DNA of 64,000 nucleotides from Lichenibacterium minor (GCF_004137685.1 NZ_QYBB01000008.1:1-64000), one strand, 5' to 3'. Numbered from the stretch's first letter, positions 24,044 to 34,067 are shown. Notes: generated by a model from the sequence alone, not told the origin. Numbers and translations are program-made.

Positions 24044-25336
24044 ATGACATCGACCGACGCCACCCATCCCAGGCTCGAACGCAAGGCCGTGGCGGCCGTG
24101 GTGCTCGGCAACGCGCTCGAGTTCTACGACTTCACCGTCTACGCCTTCTTCGCCGTGCCGATCGGCGAAGCCTTCTTTCCGTCGAAGGACCCCACCTCCA
24201 GCCTGCTCGCCTCCCTGGCGCTGTTCGGCATCGGCTACGTCATGCGGCCGGTCGGGGGCGCCGTCATCGGCGCCCTCGCCGACCGCGCCGGCCGCAAGCC
24301 CGCCATGGTGCTCACCATCGCGCTGATGGCGCTGGGCATGCTGATCCTCGCCGTCACGCCCGGGACCGCCACCATCGGCTGGGCCGCGCAGGCCATCGTC
24401 ATCGCGGGCCGGCTGATCCAGGGCCTCGCGCTCGGCGGCGAGGTCGGCCCCTCGACCGCCTACCTGCTCGAAGCCGCGCCGAAGGGGCGGCGCGGCTTCA
24501 TCGCCTCGTGGCAGATCGCCAGCCAGGGCTGCGCGGCGCTGTTCGCCGGCCTCGTGGCGTCGGGGCTGACGCTGGCCGTCGGCGAGGCCGCCATGGGCCA
24601 GTGGGGCTGGCGCGTCATGGTGCTGCTGGGCTTGGCCGTCGTCCCGGTGGGGCTCGTCATCCGCCGCCACCTGCCCGAAACGGGAGGCGCCGGCGAGGAC
24701 CCGTCCGCCGCCCCCTCCACCCTCGCGGTGATGCGCCGCCTGCTGCGCGACCACGGGCGCCTGCTCCTCACCACCTTCGTGGTGATCTCGGCCTCGACGG
24801 TGTCGAACGCCGTGGGGACCAACATGCCGGTCTATGCGAAATCGACGCTGGGCCTGACCGCGGCGGTGTCGACCGCGGTGCCGATCGCCCTGGGGCTCGC
24901 GTCCGTGCTGTTCCCGCTGGTCGGGGGCGCCCTCGCCGACCGCCTGGGCCGCAGGCCCGTGATGGTGTGGCCGCGGGCGCTGATCGCCGTCCTTGCCGTG
25001 CCGGCCTTCGCGTGGCTCGTCCACGAGCGGTCGGCCGCGGCCGTCTATGCCGTGACGTTTCTGCTGTCGGCGCTGTCGTCGATCAACGCGGCGGCCATCA
25101 TCGTGGCGATCCCGGAAACGCTGCCGCGCGCGGTGCGCTCCGCCGGCCTGTCGGTCGTGTACGCCTTGGCGGTGTCGATCTTCGGCGGCAGCACCAACTA
25201 CGTCGTCAACAAGCTCGTGGCCGTGTCGGGCGACCGGCTCATGCCGGCCTACTACCTCGTCGCCTTCAGCGTGCTGGGCACGGTCGCGGCGCTGATGATG
25301 CCGGAAACGCGGGGGCGCGATCTCGACGATGCGTGA
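24044..25336 (+). CDS. MFS transporter, metabolite:H+ symporter (MHS) family
   Basis: A 430-residue protein with 12 membrane segments. The N-terminal pattern GNALEFYDFTVYAFFAVPIGEAFFP and the segment GYVMRPVGGAVIGALADRAGRKP are diagnostic of the MHS group (citrate, proline/betaine, dicarboxylate symporters). The central loop sits near residue 215 and a second signature, ADRLGRRPVM, near 305. The ATG at 24044 is preferred over 24029 because the conserved start follows it directly. It resembles citrate/tricarballylate-type transporters most, but the substrate is not readable. It converges with the AraC-type gene. Confidence 0.88.
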   Translation: MTSTDATHPRLERKAVAAVVLGNALEFYDFTVYAFFAVPIGEAFFPSKDPTSSLLASLALFGIGYVMRPVGGAVIGALADRAGRKPAMVLTIALMALGMLILAVTPGTATIGWAAQAIVIAGRLIQGLALGGEVGPSTAYLLEAAPKGRRGFIASWQIASQGCAALFAGLVASGLTLAVGEAAMGQWGWRVMVLLGLAVVPVGLVIRRHLPETGGAGEDPSAAPSTLAVMRRLLRDHGRLLLTTFVVISASTVSNAVGTNMPVYAKSTLGLTAAVSTAVPIALGLASVLFPLVGGALADRLGRRPVMVWPRALIAVLAVPAFAWLVHERSAAAVYAVTFLLSALSSINAAAIIVAIPETLPRAVRSAGLSVVYALAVSIFGGSTNYVVNKLVAVSGDRLMPAYYLVAFSVLGTVAALMMPETRGRDLDDA

Positions 25337-25381
25337 GCCGCGTCCCCCCGCCCCGGAGCGGCGCGGGCCCGCGGCATCCCG

Positions 25382-26365
25382 TCAGCCGCGCCGGCGCAGC
25401 GCCACGCTGGGGGTTTCCCCGAACCGCGCGCGATACCGGCGGCTGAAATCGCTCATGTGGGTGAAACCCCACCGTGCCGCGATCGCCGCCACCGAAGCCT
25501 CCGGCTCGGACGCGCACAGGTCCGCATGCGCGCGGTCGAGGCGGCGTTCGAGGATGAACTGCACGGGCGTCTTCCCCGTGTCGGCCCGGAACAGCGTCTG
25601 CAACCTGCGGACGCCGATGCCGGCCGCGGTCGCGATCTCGTGGAGGAGCAGCTTCCGCGACAGGTTCCCCTCGATGTAGTCGCAGGCTCGCTGCACCGGC
25701 CGCACGGTCGAGGGCGCCGCGTCGCGGACACGCTCCCCGCTGTCCCGGGGCCATGCCGACAGCAGCTGGTAGATCATCACCTCCTCCAGCAGGGGGAACA
25801 CCAGATCGGGCTCCGGGACCCCGATCTGCAATTGACGATAGACCCTGTCCATCGTCCGCATCAGGATGTGCAGCGGCAGGCCGACCAGATCGACGACCGG
25901 CACGAAGCGGGGCAGGATCTCGTTCCCCTCGCCTTCGAGCGCCCGATGAGCCGCGATCAGCGCCGATGGGGTGATGGTCGCGGTCAGCGCCGTGAAGGCG
26001 CTCGACGCTTCCTCGCTCTTCATATGGTCGAACATGACCATCATGGCACGCCCGGGTTGCCCGATGTGCTCGCGGCGGCGGTCGCGGCGAAGCATCGCCC
26101 CCTCGATCACGAATCGGACGGTGATCACGTCCAAATGGACTTTCGGCGTTGTCAGAAACCCGGTGTCAGATTGCGTCTTCCAAAGACTGAGCGACTGGCT
26201 CTGTCCCCCTTCGATGATGATGGACGTCTGCATCCCTCGGATCGGATTGAACTGGACGGCAAGCGCGGCTTCGACATTCAGTCGGTCGAGCTGTCGGGCG
26301 TTCCCGATGGAATGCTTGAAGAAGGATCTGGCCTGCGGCGGGGGGCCGGCTGTCGTCTTTTTCAT
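25382..26365 (-). CDS. AraC/XylS-family transcriptional regulator
   Basis: A 327-residue regulator. The C-terminal AraC DNA-binding domain has two helix-turn-helix units: LLLHEIATAAGIGVRRLQTLFR and SVAAIAARWGFTHMSDFSRRYRARFGETP. The N-terminal 200 residues resemble an AraC-binding-like (cupin_6) effector domain seen in OruR/oxygenase-operon regulators (FLTTPKVHLDVITVRFVIEGAMLRRDRR). The first 60 codons are notably AT-richer than the rest. It is divergent from the HD-GYP gene across an AT-rich region containing a 35-bp palindromic element that could be its operator. Confidence 0.9.
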   Translation of the reverse strand: MKKTTAGPPPQARSFFKHSIGNARQLDRLNVEAALAVQFNPIRGMQTSIIIEGGQSQSLSLWKTQSDTGFLTTPKVHLDVITVRFVIEGAMLRRDRRREHIGQPGRAMMVMFDHMKSEEASSAFTALTATITPSALIAAHRALEGEGNEILPRFVPVVDLVGLPLHILMRTMDRVYRQLQIGVPEPDLVFPLLEEVMIYQLLSAWPRDSGERVRDAAPSTVRPVQRACDYIEGNLSRKLLLHEIATAAGIGVRRLQTLFRADTGKTPVQFILERRLDRAHADLCASEPEASVAAIAARWGFTHMSDFSRRYRARFGETPSVALRRRG

Positions 26366-26446
26366 CTTTATATTGTCGCAGATGATCCTCTCAGCGTCGA
26401 GACAACGAAGAGTTGCTTAAAACTGCGCTTTGACAGCTATATCGAC

Positions 26447-26481
26447 ATTATCGCGAAATGGATCGAATATTTCGCGATAAT
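26447..26481. promoter_or_regulatory. Long perfect inverted repeat in the AraC/HD-GYP divergent region
   Basis: ATTATCGCGAAAT (26447-26459) and ATTTCGCGATAAT (26469-26481) form a perfect 13-bp inverted repeat with a 9-base spacer. It lies in an unusually AT-rich stretch (about 26420-26590), 82 bp upstream of the AraC-type start and 139 bp upstream of the HD-GYP start. It could be an operator or an mRNA hairpin. No poly-U follows. Confidence 0.6.
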
Positions 26482-26619
26482 GACATCGCTATTGGATTTT
26501 CATCAAATACGTCTCAGAAGAATTCGAGTGATAATATTATTTTCAAAGCGCTCGGATCGACAATTTACCGTTTATATATCAGTATCATTTACCAACGACG
26601 GCGCCGCGGGAACCCGTCC

Positions 26620-27681
26620 ATGATCCTGATCACCGATCGCTTGTCGACCGCTTGCGCGTTGAAGGAAACGATACAGGTCGTCGAGCCCTGCACGGTCGTC
26701 GCCCTGGGGCAGGCTTATGAAGTCGGGTCCGAGCACACGATCGTCATCTGCGACATCGACCCCGGCACGCCCGACGTCCTTTCCCTGACGAAGGCCGTCC
26801 TGGCCCGGTGCCGGCCTTGTTCGACCATCCCGGTCCTGCACCTCGCCCGTCGCGGGGGCGAAGCCGCGCTCGGCCAGGCGCGGTCGCTCGGCGCGACGGC
26901 GGTCATGCCGCACGACGCATCCCCGACGCAGATCCTGTTCACGGTGAAGCGCCTGGTCGAGGCCCGGCGAAGCGCCGTGCCGCGGACGGCCGCCCCCGCG
27001 ATCGCCGTCGTCGCCGACAACGTCCGGAAGGCCGGCTCCATCTACAACGGCGTGCTGGGTTCGCTGCGGTCCGGCGAGCCCGTCTCCGTCGACACGCTGG
27101 AACGCGGCAGCACCGCCGTGCTGGCGGCGGTGGGCGGAGGGCGGCTCGCGACATGGCTCGATGTGGTCAGGAGCTACGACGACATCACCTATCAGCACTG
27201 CCTGCTGGTCGCCTGCTTCGCGGCGTCCTTCTCCATGAGCCTGGGCCTTTCCGTCGGCGGACAGCGCCTGGTCGCGAAGGCGGCCCTGCTTCACGACATC
27301 GGCAAGCTGCACATCGACCGGGACATCCTCAACAAGCCCGGCAAGCTGACGGCGGCCGAGATGGACGTGGTGCGCCGGCATCCGGCGATCGGGCACCGCA
27401 TGCTGGTGAACCAGGGCGGGTTCGACCCGCAGGTGCTCGACATGGTGCTCCATCACCACGAGTTCCTCGACGGGTCGGGCTACCCGGACGGGATCGGCGG
27501 CGACGCGATCGCCCCGCTGGTCCGCCTGCTGACGATCTGCGACATCTATGCCGCCCTGGTCGAGCGTCGCTCCTACAAGGCGCCGATGTCGTCGCGGGAC
27601 GCCTTCGCGATCCTGCACGGGATGGCGGGAAAGCTCGACCGCGGCCTCCTCCGGAGTTTCGAGGCGATGGTCGAAGGGTGA
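26620..27681 (+). CDS. HD-GYP domain protein with degenerate receiver-like N-terminus
   Basis: A 353-residue protein. The C-terminal HD-GYP phosphodiesterase domain has H193, HDIGK at 225-229, HHHE around 278-281 and DGSGYP at 284-289, all expected for c-di-GMP hydrolysis to pGpG/GMP. The N-terminal 115 residues have a receiver-like alternation (IVICDIDPG with D45) but lack the conserved lysine, since VMPHDASP stands at that position. Phosphoryl control is therefore doubtful. The frame is open back to 26458, but the ATG at 26620 starts the protein-like sequence. The AT-rich palindromic region lies upstream. Confidence 0.85.
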   Translation: MILITDRLSTACALKETIQVVEPCTVVALGQAYEVGSEHTIVICDIDPGTPDVLSLTKAVLARCRPCSTIPVLHLARRGGEAALGQARSLGATAVMPHDASPTQILFTVKRLVEARRSAVPRTAAPAIAVVADNVRKAGSIYNGVLGSLRSGEPVSVDTLERGSTAVLAAVGGGRLATWLDVVRSYDDITYQHCLLVACFAASFSMSLGLSVGGQRLVAKAALLHDIGKLHIDRDILNKPGKLTAAEMDVVRRHPAIGHRMLVNQGGFDPQVLDMVLHHHEFLDGSGYPDGIGGDAIAPLVRLLTICDIYAALVERRSYKAPMSSRDAFAILHGMAGKLDRGLLRSFEAMVEG

Positions 27682-27733
27682 CGGCGGCCGGCCACCGCCC
27701 CCATCCCCCCTCCTCCCGCGGGACGGGTGGACC

Positions 27734-28531
27734 TCACCCCCGCGCGAGCCGCCCCGCCGCCCGCAGCGCCCCGACCTCCTGGCCGAACCGCGCCGCCACG
27801 CCGGCATCGACGTCCCGCCCGACCGCGTCGACCCGCCGGATGAACTCCCGCCGCCATTCGGCATGGGGGCCGTGCACGTCGGAATGGTTCTCGCCCGTGT
27901 TGACCAGGTAGGCGCCCGACACCGGCAGGCGCGCCAGCCCTTCCCCGTGCTCCGCCGCCACCTCGACCCAGCGATGGTGCGAGCGCAGCACCGCGAAAGG
28001 GTCGCGCCGGATCTCCGACGTCGCACCGGGCCGGATCAGCGCCACCCCGCAGGAGCCGCAGAAGCGGTGGAACGGCAGCCCTTCCAGGTCCGGGTGGGGC
28101 AGCGGGGCGGCGCGCAGGCTGCGGAAGTCGACCGCCAGGCCCTCGTGGATCAGCGCGCCCACGTGCTCGTCCCCGATCCCGGCCCGCGCCGCCGCCACGA
28201 GTTCGCGGTCGACCCAGTCGTCCGCGTCGAGCACCATCAGGTGGCCGCCGCCGCGGTCCCGCACGATGTCGCTGAGCAGGTGCTTCTTGCGGCCCGAATC
28301 GTCGTTGTGCGGCCCCGGCGGCTCGACCGGCCAGCCGACCTCGACGAAGGAGACCCGGTCGTCCCCGACCGCGAGCCGGGGACGCTCGTGGACGGCGATC
28401 AGCGCCCGCCAGTCCGGGTCGGTCTGCGCCCGCACCGAGGCCAGCGTCAGGTCGAGCAGCGCCTCGATCAGCCCCCAGTCGCGCGCGTTGGCGCGCGGCG
28501 TCAGCGCGATCGCGAAGGTGAAGGCCGTCAC
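27734..28531 (-). CDS. Glycosyltransferase family 2-like protein, coupled to photolyase
   Basis: A 265-residue protein with a GT-A-like core: FAIALTPRANARDWGLIEAL at the start, RAQTDPDWRALIAVHE, and MVLDADDWVDRELV, which provides a DxD-like DADD motif. Later come FCGSCGVALIRPG and GAYLVNTGENHSDV. The GTG start overlaps the photolyase stop (GTGA). Similar proteins are annotated as rhamnan-synthesis or putative glycosyltransferases in Hyphomicrobiales. There is no membrane segment. The pairing with photolyase looks like shared transcription rather than shared function. Confidence 0.7.
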   Translation of the reverse strand: MTAFTFAIALTPRANARDWGLIEALLDLTLASVRAQTDPDWRALIAVHERPRLAVGDDRVSFVEVGWPVEPPGPHNDDSGRKKHLLSDIVRDRGGGHLMVLDADDWVDRELVAAARAGIGDEHVGALIHEGLAVDFRSLRAAPLPHPDLEGLPFHRFCGSCGVALIRPGATSEIRRDPFAVLRSHHRWVEVAAEHGEGLARLPVSGAYLVNTGENHSDVHGPHAEWRREFIRRVDAVGRDVDAGVAARFGQEVGALRAAGRLARG

Positions 28532-29907
28532 GCCCGCTCGGCCGCGGCGAGCTCGGCGACGTCGCGCACGTAGCCGTCGGCGTCGAACTTCTTCAGGCTC
28601 GCCTCGCTCATCGACCGCACGGTGCCGAACACCGGCTGCCGTCCCCAGGGCCGGTCGTGCAGGCCGAACAGCCAGCCCACGTTGGTGAAGGAGTTGGCGT
28701 CGCGCCCGTCGATGAAATACTTGTTGTTGAGGCGCAACGCGATGTCCCAGGCGTCCTCGGGCGTCTTCGACCATTGAACGATCTTCTTGCCCCAGTACAT
28801 GCGCATGTGGTTGTGCATGTAGCCGGTCTCGCGCATCTCCTGCATGGACGCGTTCCAGTGGCGGTCGTGCGTTTCGCCGGCCTCGAACTGTTCGCGCGTG
28901 TAGAGGTGGGGGCGCTCGTCCCCGCGCGCCGCGTCGAGTGCCTTGCGGCACCAGTCGGGCACGCCCTTGAGGTCGTCGTAGTCGGCCCCGTAGAAGACAT
29001 GGTTCATGGCGAGCTCGCGCCGTACCACCAGTTCTTCGAGGTAGGCGGCGCGGTCCTCCCCGTCGCCCTTCGGCGACGACCTCACCGCCAGGGCGATCGC
29101 CACGGGCGAGATCTGCCCGTAATGGAGGTAGGGACTCATGTGCGAGGCCGCGCCCGCTTCGGGCCTGCCGCGGATGGTCGCGTAATGCTCGAAGGGGCCG
29201 CCGAGATAGTGCTTCAGCCGCCGCTCGGCTTCCGAATGGCCGCCCTTGAACCGCTTCACCGGGCGGACCGCGTGGTCGCACTTCAGCCCCGCCACTGTGC
29301 GGGCGATGTCGGCGAGGTCGAGCGTGGACTCGAGCTTCAGGGCGTGGGCGGGATGGTGGACCTTCCGCTCCTTCAAGGGGTGGAGGTACTCTTCCCACTG
29401 CCGGTAGATCTTCGGCCGCAGGGTGCGGGCCGCGTAGTCGTGCTTGGGCGAGGCCGTCTCGACCGGCACGACGACGTCGCCCTCCACCTGCACGACGCGG
29501 CAGGGGGCGCGGCGCACGAAGTCGTCGTAGAAGGCCCGGATGGGCTTCAGGTAGTTGCGGTCCATCACCACCAGGGCGGCGTCGGCGGCGTAGCGCAGCG
29601 CGGTCTCGACCGGCCCGCCCTCGCGCCGGGCCGCGAAGCCGATGCCGCGCTTCTCCAAGGCCGGGCCGACCTCGGCCATGCCCTCCAGCAGAAAGGTCCA
29701 GTGGCGCGCGTTGACCTCGGGAAAGCCTTCCGCGATGCCGTAGCAGACCACCACGGGCAGCTTGCGCGCGTTGGCCTCGTCCACGGCGTGTTCCAGCGCC
29801 GGGTTGAAGGCGGCGCGCTGCGACAGGCCCATCCAGTAGAGGACGTAGGCGCCCTCCGCGTTCTCGGGGCCGTCCTTCAGGACCTTGATTCGGGAAGGCT
29901 GGATCAT
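28528..29907 (-). CDS. Class II-type deoxyribodipyrimidine photolyase
   Basis: A 459-residue flavoprotein that repairs cyclobutane pyrimidine dimers with light. The N-terminal photolyase domain has GAYVLYWMGLSQRAAFNPAL, the pattern of class II enzymes. The C-terminal FAD domain has SHMSPYLHYGQISP, EELVVRRELAMNHVFY, WNASMQEMRETGYMHNHMRMYWGKKI and RDANSFTNVGWLFG, all class II signatures. ATG 29907 is chosen; a GTG at 29922 is also open. It precedes and overlaps the glycosyltransferase gene. Confidence 0.93.
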   Translation of the reverse strand: MIQPSRIKVLKDGPENAEGAYVLYWMGLSQRAAFNPALEHAVDEANARKLPVVVCYGIAEGFPEVNARHWTFLLEGMAEVGPALEKRGIGFAARREGGPVETALRYAADAALVVMDRNYLKPIRAFYDDFVRRAPCRVVQVEGDVVVPVETASPKHDYAARTLRPKIYRQWEEYLHPLKERKVHHPAHALKLESTLDLADIARTVAGLKCDHAVRPVKRFKGGHSEAERRLKHYLGGPFEHYATIRGRPEAGAASHMSPYLHYGQISPVAIALAVRSSPKGDGEDRAAYLEELVVRRELAMNHVFYGADYDDLKGVPDWCRKALDAARGDERPHLYTREQFEAGETHDRHWNASMQEMRETGYMHNHMRMYWGKKIVQWSKTPEDAWDIALRLNNKYFIDGRDANSFTNVGWLFGLHDRPWGRQPVFGTVRSMSEASLKKFDADGYVRDVAELAAAERA

Positions 29908-29968
29908 GCCGGCATCTTGCACGGTGCCCCGGACCGGGCCAGGGCCGCCGTGACGCAGCCCGGCGCGA

Positions 29969-31141
29969 TCAAAGCTTCAGGCCGCGCAGCTCCGCGAAGG
30001 GGCTCGACGCGGGATCGGCCTTAGGCGGGTCGAGCAGCGGCACCACCTGGCTGACGGCATCCTCCAGCGACGCCACGGCGCCGCTGGTGAGGCGCCCGCC
30101 CGCGGCGTCCCGGTGGCCGCCGCCGCGGAACTTCCGGGCCGCGTCGAGCGCCGTGCCGTCGTTCGAGCGGAACGACATGTTGCCCGAGCGCCCGACGTTG
30201 ATCACCAGCGCGGCGTCGCGGCTCGTCATCACCACGTCCGACACGCGCTGGAACGTGCCCGCGTCGAGCCCGAAGGACAGTTTCGCGCCCCCGGGCAGCC
30301 GCGCGAACAGCTCCGGCGACACGGCCAGCAGCGACGCGATGCGGGTGCGCGTGGTGGCGTCCGGGTCGTCGTTCGCGCGGCCCGACAGCGCCTCGTCGAC
30401 GATGCGGGCCCTGAGCGTGCCGGCGTCACGCTCGATGGCGGCCGGCGTCGCCCCGCCGCCGAGCCGGTCCGCCATGCCGAGGAGCAGGTCGCCGATGAAG
30501 CGGTCGTGCCACGGGTGGCCGAGCGGCACGAAGCCCGTCACGTTGTCCCAGAACACCTCGTCGAGCACCTGTGCCTGGCGGAAGATCGGCCGGTCCTTCT
30601 TCCACAGGTCGACGGCGTCGACGGCCTCGATCAGCACCGCCAGCGTGCCGGCGACGGCGGGGTCGGTGTCGTGGGTGGCGTACAGGTCGGCGTGGTCGGC
30701 GGCGAGGCGCGTCGCGCAGCGCGTGTCGTCGATCAGCACCGTGACGGCGGGGTCGCCCGTCGCGATGCTCTTGAGGCCCGGCCAGGGCGACGCGGGGTCC
30801 GCCTCGGCCGGCACCAGCCCCTGTTCCGCCAGCCGGTCCAGCGAGGACGCGTGGTGGTCGAGCACGACGAGGCGGTGGCGGCGCTCGGGCGCGCGCTTGG
30901 CGTTGGCGGCGACGAAGTCCTTGATGAAGCTGACCGCCACGGGCTCGAGGCCGAGGTCCGTCATCAGGATCGTCTCGGGCTCGGCCGCGCCCCCCAGCCG
31001 CTTCAGCTCGGCCGCCACCACGGGGCCGACGTCGGAATACCGCGACACGTGGATCACGCGCGCGATCGCCGCGCGGGTCCCCGCGACCGTGGAAGCGCCG
31101 TAACCGTCGAGGTCGTGGTGGGTGAGCTGCGTGATCTTCAC
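29969..31141 (-). CDS. DHH-family phosphoesterase (RecJ/NrnA-like)
   Basis: A 390-residue protein. The first motif, THHDLDGYGAS, is near the N-terminus (a variant of the usual D-x-D strand). The DHH motif is VLDHHASSLD. The DHHA1 end motif is RKFRGGGHRDAAGGRL. The family hydrolyses phosphodiester bonds in short oligonucleotides or cyclic dinucleotides, using Mn2+. The frame is open further upstream to 31285, but that part is Pro/Arg-rich and GTG 31141 begins the conserved strand VKITQLTHHDLDG. Nano-RNase or c-di-AMP/pGpG-type activity is possible; sequence alone does not decide. Confidence 0.85.
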   Translation of the reverse strand: MKITQLTHHDLDGYGASTVAGTRAAIARVIHVSRYSDVGPVVAAELKRLGGAAEPETILMTDLGLEPVAVSFIKDFVAANAKRAPERRHRLVVLDHHASSLDRLAEQGLVPAEADPASPWPGLKSIATGDPAVTVLIDDTRCATRLAADHADLYATHDTDPAVAGTLAVLIEAVDAVDLWKKDRPIFRQAQVLDEVFWDNVTGFVPLGHPWHDRFIGDLLLGMADRLGGGATPAAIERDAGTLRARIVDEALSGRANDDPDATTRTRIASLLAVSPELFARLPGGAKLSFGLDAGTFQRVSDVVMTSRDAALVINVGRSGNMSFRSNDGTALDAARKFRGGGHRDAAGGRLTSGAVASLEDAVSQVVPLLDPPKADPASSPFAELRGLKL

Positions 31142-31299
31142 GGGGTGCGGGCTTTCGGTCGGTGATGGGTCGGGGCCGAACCCCGGGGCCGACACGTCAT
31201 GCCGGGCGGCCCGCCGCCTGTCCATGCTCCCGCGGCCGGGCGGGACCCGGGCGGGACCCGGCGGCGTTGTCCGACGATAGGCCACGCAGGAGCATCGCC

Positions 31300-32328
<1,029 letters not shown>

Positions 32329-32360
32329 GGGCGGGCCGCGAAACGCTCCCCCGGCGATGC

Positions 32361-32385
32361 CGTCCCGGGCCCTGGGCCCGGGACG
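32361..32385. terminator. Bidirectional GC-rich hairpin
   Basis: A perfect 11-bp stem CGTCCCGGGCC/GGCCCGGGACG with a 3-base loop, between convergent genes ending at 32328 and 32396. It is similar in core sequence to the hairpins at 5221 and 38451. Confidence 0.6.
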
Positions 32386-32395
32386 ACGGGGCGGT

Positions 32396-32656
32396 TCACC
32401 GCTCCCGGAACTGCACCACGTGGTGCAGCTCGACGCGGGGAATCTCCCCCTCGTCGTGGAGCCAGCTCGCGATGGCCTCGAACAGGGCGCGGTGGCGCCC
32501 GAAGCGCTCGACGAGGGCATCGTCCTCGCCGCCGTCGAGGTCCTCGATGGCGGATTCGTCGACGAAGCAGTCGACCTCCTCCTCGCCTTCGCGCATGATG
32601 AAGCGGACTTCGAAGCGCTCCTCCTCGGCGGGCAGCCGCGTCGGCTTCAACGGCAT
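32396..32656 (-). CDS. DUF1488-like small protein
   Basis: An 86-residue acidic protein (RFEVRFIMREGEEEVDCFVD, RFGRHRALFEAIASWLHDEG, HHVVQF). The arrangement of a beta pair, an acidic linker, then a helix with F-x-x-H/N-R and a final strand resembles DUF1488 proteins of alphaproteobacteria. The ribosome-binding site is GAGGG before the ATG. It has no membrane segment. The function is not known for the family. Confidence 0.6.
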   Translation of the reverse strand: MPLKPTRLPAEEERFEVRFIMREGEEEVDCFVDESAIEDLDGGEDDALVERFGRHRALFEAIASWLHDEGEIPRVELHHVVQFRER

Positions 32657-32826
32657 GGTGGCGACCCTCGCAATCCGGCGGAAGCGCGATGCCTAGCACG
32701 GCGGGCCGCCGCCGTCAGAGTTTGTGACGGGATCGCGTTGGTTTCCGGATGCCCATCGAAGACGCCCGGAGGTCCCCGTCCGTCTGCGATGAGCCTCCCT
32801 TCACGATCCGTCGGGGGAGGACGGCG

Positions 32827-33126
32827 ATGCTTCTGATCGTGGGGACGGTGCGTCTGCCGCCGGACAACCTCGCCGCCGCCCGCCCCGTCATGGAGCGGAT
32901 GATCGCGGCGAGCCGGGCCGAGCCGGGCTGCCGCGGCTATTCCTATGCCGAGGACCTGCTCGACCCCGGCCTGATCCGCGTGGCGGAGATGTGGGACGAC
33001 CGCGCCGCGCTCGACGCGCATTTCGCGAGCTCCCACCTCGCCGCGTGGCGCGCCGCCTGGCCCTCGCTCGGCCTCGGTTCCCGCGACCTCACGCTCCACG
33101 AGGTCGCGGCCTCGACGCCGACCTGA
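32827..33126 (+). CDS. Antibiotic biosynthesis monooxygenase (ABM) domain protein
   Basis: A 99-residue ferredoxin-like ABM/quinol-monooxygenase-type protein (YgiN-like). Typical elements are LIVGTVRLPPDNLAAARPVM, EPGCRGYSYAEDLLDPGLIRVAEMWDD and ALDAHFASSHLAAW. ATG 32827 has a strong GGGGGAGG ribosome-binding site; an upstream frame from 32749 is unlikely. It probably acts as a small dimeric heme- or cofactor-independent oxygenase or as an aldehyde/quinone-handling protein. It lies 65 bp before bdhA and may share its transcript. Confidence 0.85.
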   Translation: MLLIVGTVRLPPDNLAAARPVMERMIAASRAEPGCRGYSYAEDLLDPGLIRVAEMWDDRAALDAHFASSHLAAWRAAWPSLGLGSRDLTLHEVAASTPT

Positions 33127-33191
33127 GGTCGCAGGCGGGGGCGTTCCCCTGTAAGGATGGCCGGCCCCCATCGGCCGCCCGGAGCCCCGCC

Positions 33192-33977
33192 ATGTCCCTC
33201 ACGTCCCGCAACGCCCTCGTCACGGGTTCGACCAGCGGCATCGGCCTCGCGGTGGCGCGCGCGCTGGCGAAGGAGGGGGCGGGGGTGATGCTCAACGGCT
33301 TCGGCGACCCCGCCGCCATCGAGGCGACCCGCGCCGGCCTCGCCGCCGAGTTCGGCACGGCGGTGCTGTATTCGCCCGCCGACATGGCCAAGCCCGCCGA
33401 GATCGCCGCCATGGTGGCCGAAGCCGAGGAGAAGCTCGGCAGCGTCGACATCCTGGTCAACAACGCCGGCATCCAGCGCGTGTCGCCGATCGAGGACTTC
33501 CCGGTCGACGCCTGGGACGCCATCATCGCCATCAACCTCAGCTCGGCCTTCCACACGATGCGGGCCGCGATCCCCGGCATGAAGGCTCGCCGATGGGGGC
33601 GCATCGTCAACACCGCTTCGGCGCATTCGCTCGTGGCCTCGCCCTTCAAGTCGGCCTACGTGGCGGCCAAGCACGGCATCGCGGGCCTGACCAAGACCGC
33701 CGCGCTGGAGCTCGCCACCCACGGCGTCACGGTCAACTGCATCTCGCCCGGCTACGTGTGGACCCCCCTCGTCGAGCGGCAGATCCCCGACACGATGAAG
33801 GCCCGCAACATGACGGAGGAGCAGGTCATCCGCGACGTGGTGCTGGCGGCCCAGCCGACGAAGCAGTTCGTCACGGTGGAACAGGTGGCGTCGCTCGCCG
33901 TCTACCTCGCTTCCGACGCCGCGTCCCAGATCACCGGCGCCAACCTGTCGATGGACGGCGGTTGGACGGCCGCATGA
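33192..33977 (+). CDS. bdhA: D-3-hydroxybutyrate dehydrogenase (SDR)
   Basis: A 261-residue short-chain dehydrogenase. Motifs are TGSTSGIG at 11-18 (NAD-binding), NNAG, the catalytic serine in TASAHS and YVAAK (Tyr/Lys). The specificity regions QRVSPIEDFPVDAWD, SPGYVWTPLVERQI and TKQFVTVEQVA match bacterial 3-hydroxybutyrate dehydrogenases closely. It interconverts D-3-hydroxybutyrate and acetoacetate in polyhydroxybutyrate turnover. ATG 33192 is the family start. It is soluble and tetrameric by family knowledge. Confidence 0.93.
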   Translation: MSLTSRNALVTGSTSGIGLAVARALAKEGAGVMLNGFGDPAAIEATRAGLAAEFGTAVLYSPADMAKPAEIAAMVAEAEEKLGSVDILVNNAGIQRVSPIEDFPVDAWDAIIAINLSSAFHTMRAAIPGMKARRWGRIVNTASAHSLVASPFKSAYVAAKHGIAGLTKTAALELATHGVTVNCISPGYVWTPLVERQIPDTMKARNMTEEQVIRDVVLAAQPTKQFVTVEQVASLAVYLASDAASQITGANLSMDGGWTAA

Positions 33978-34067
33978 TTTCGCCGGCCGCCCCGAACCGA
34001 AACGCGGCGGCAAGCATTGAGGAACCGTAAACGCGACGGCTCCGCCGTCGTCCCGGAGTCGACCGCC

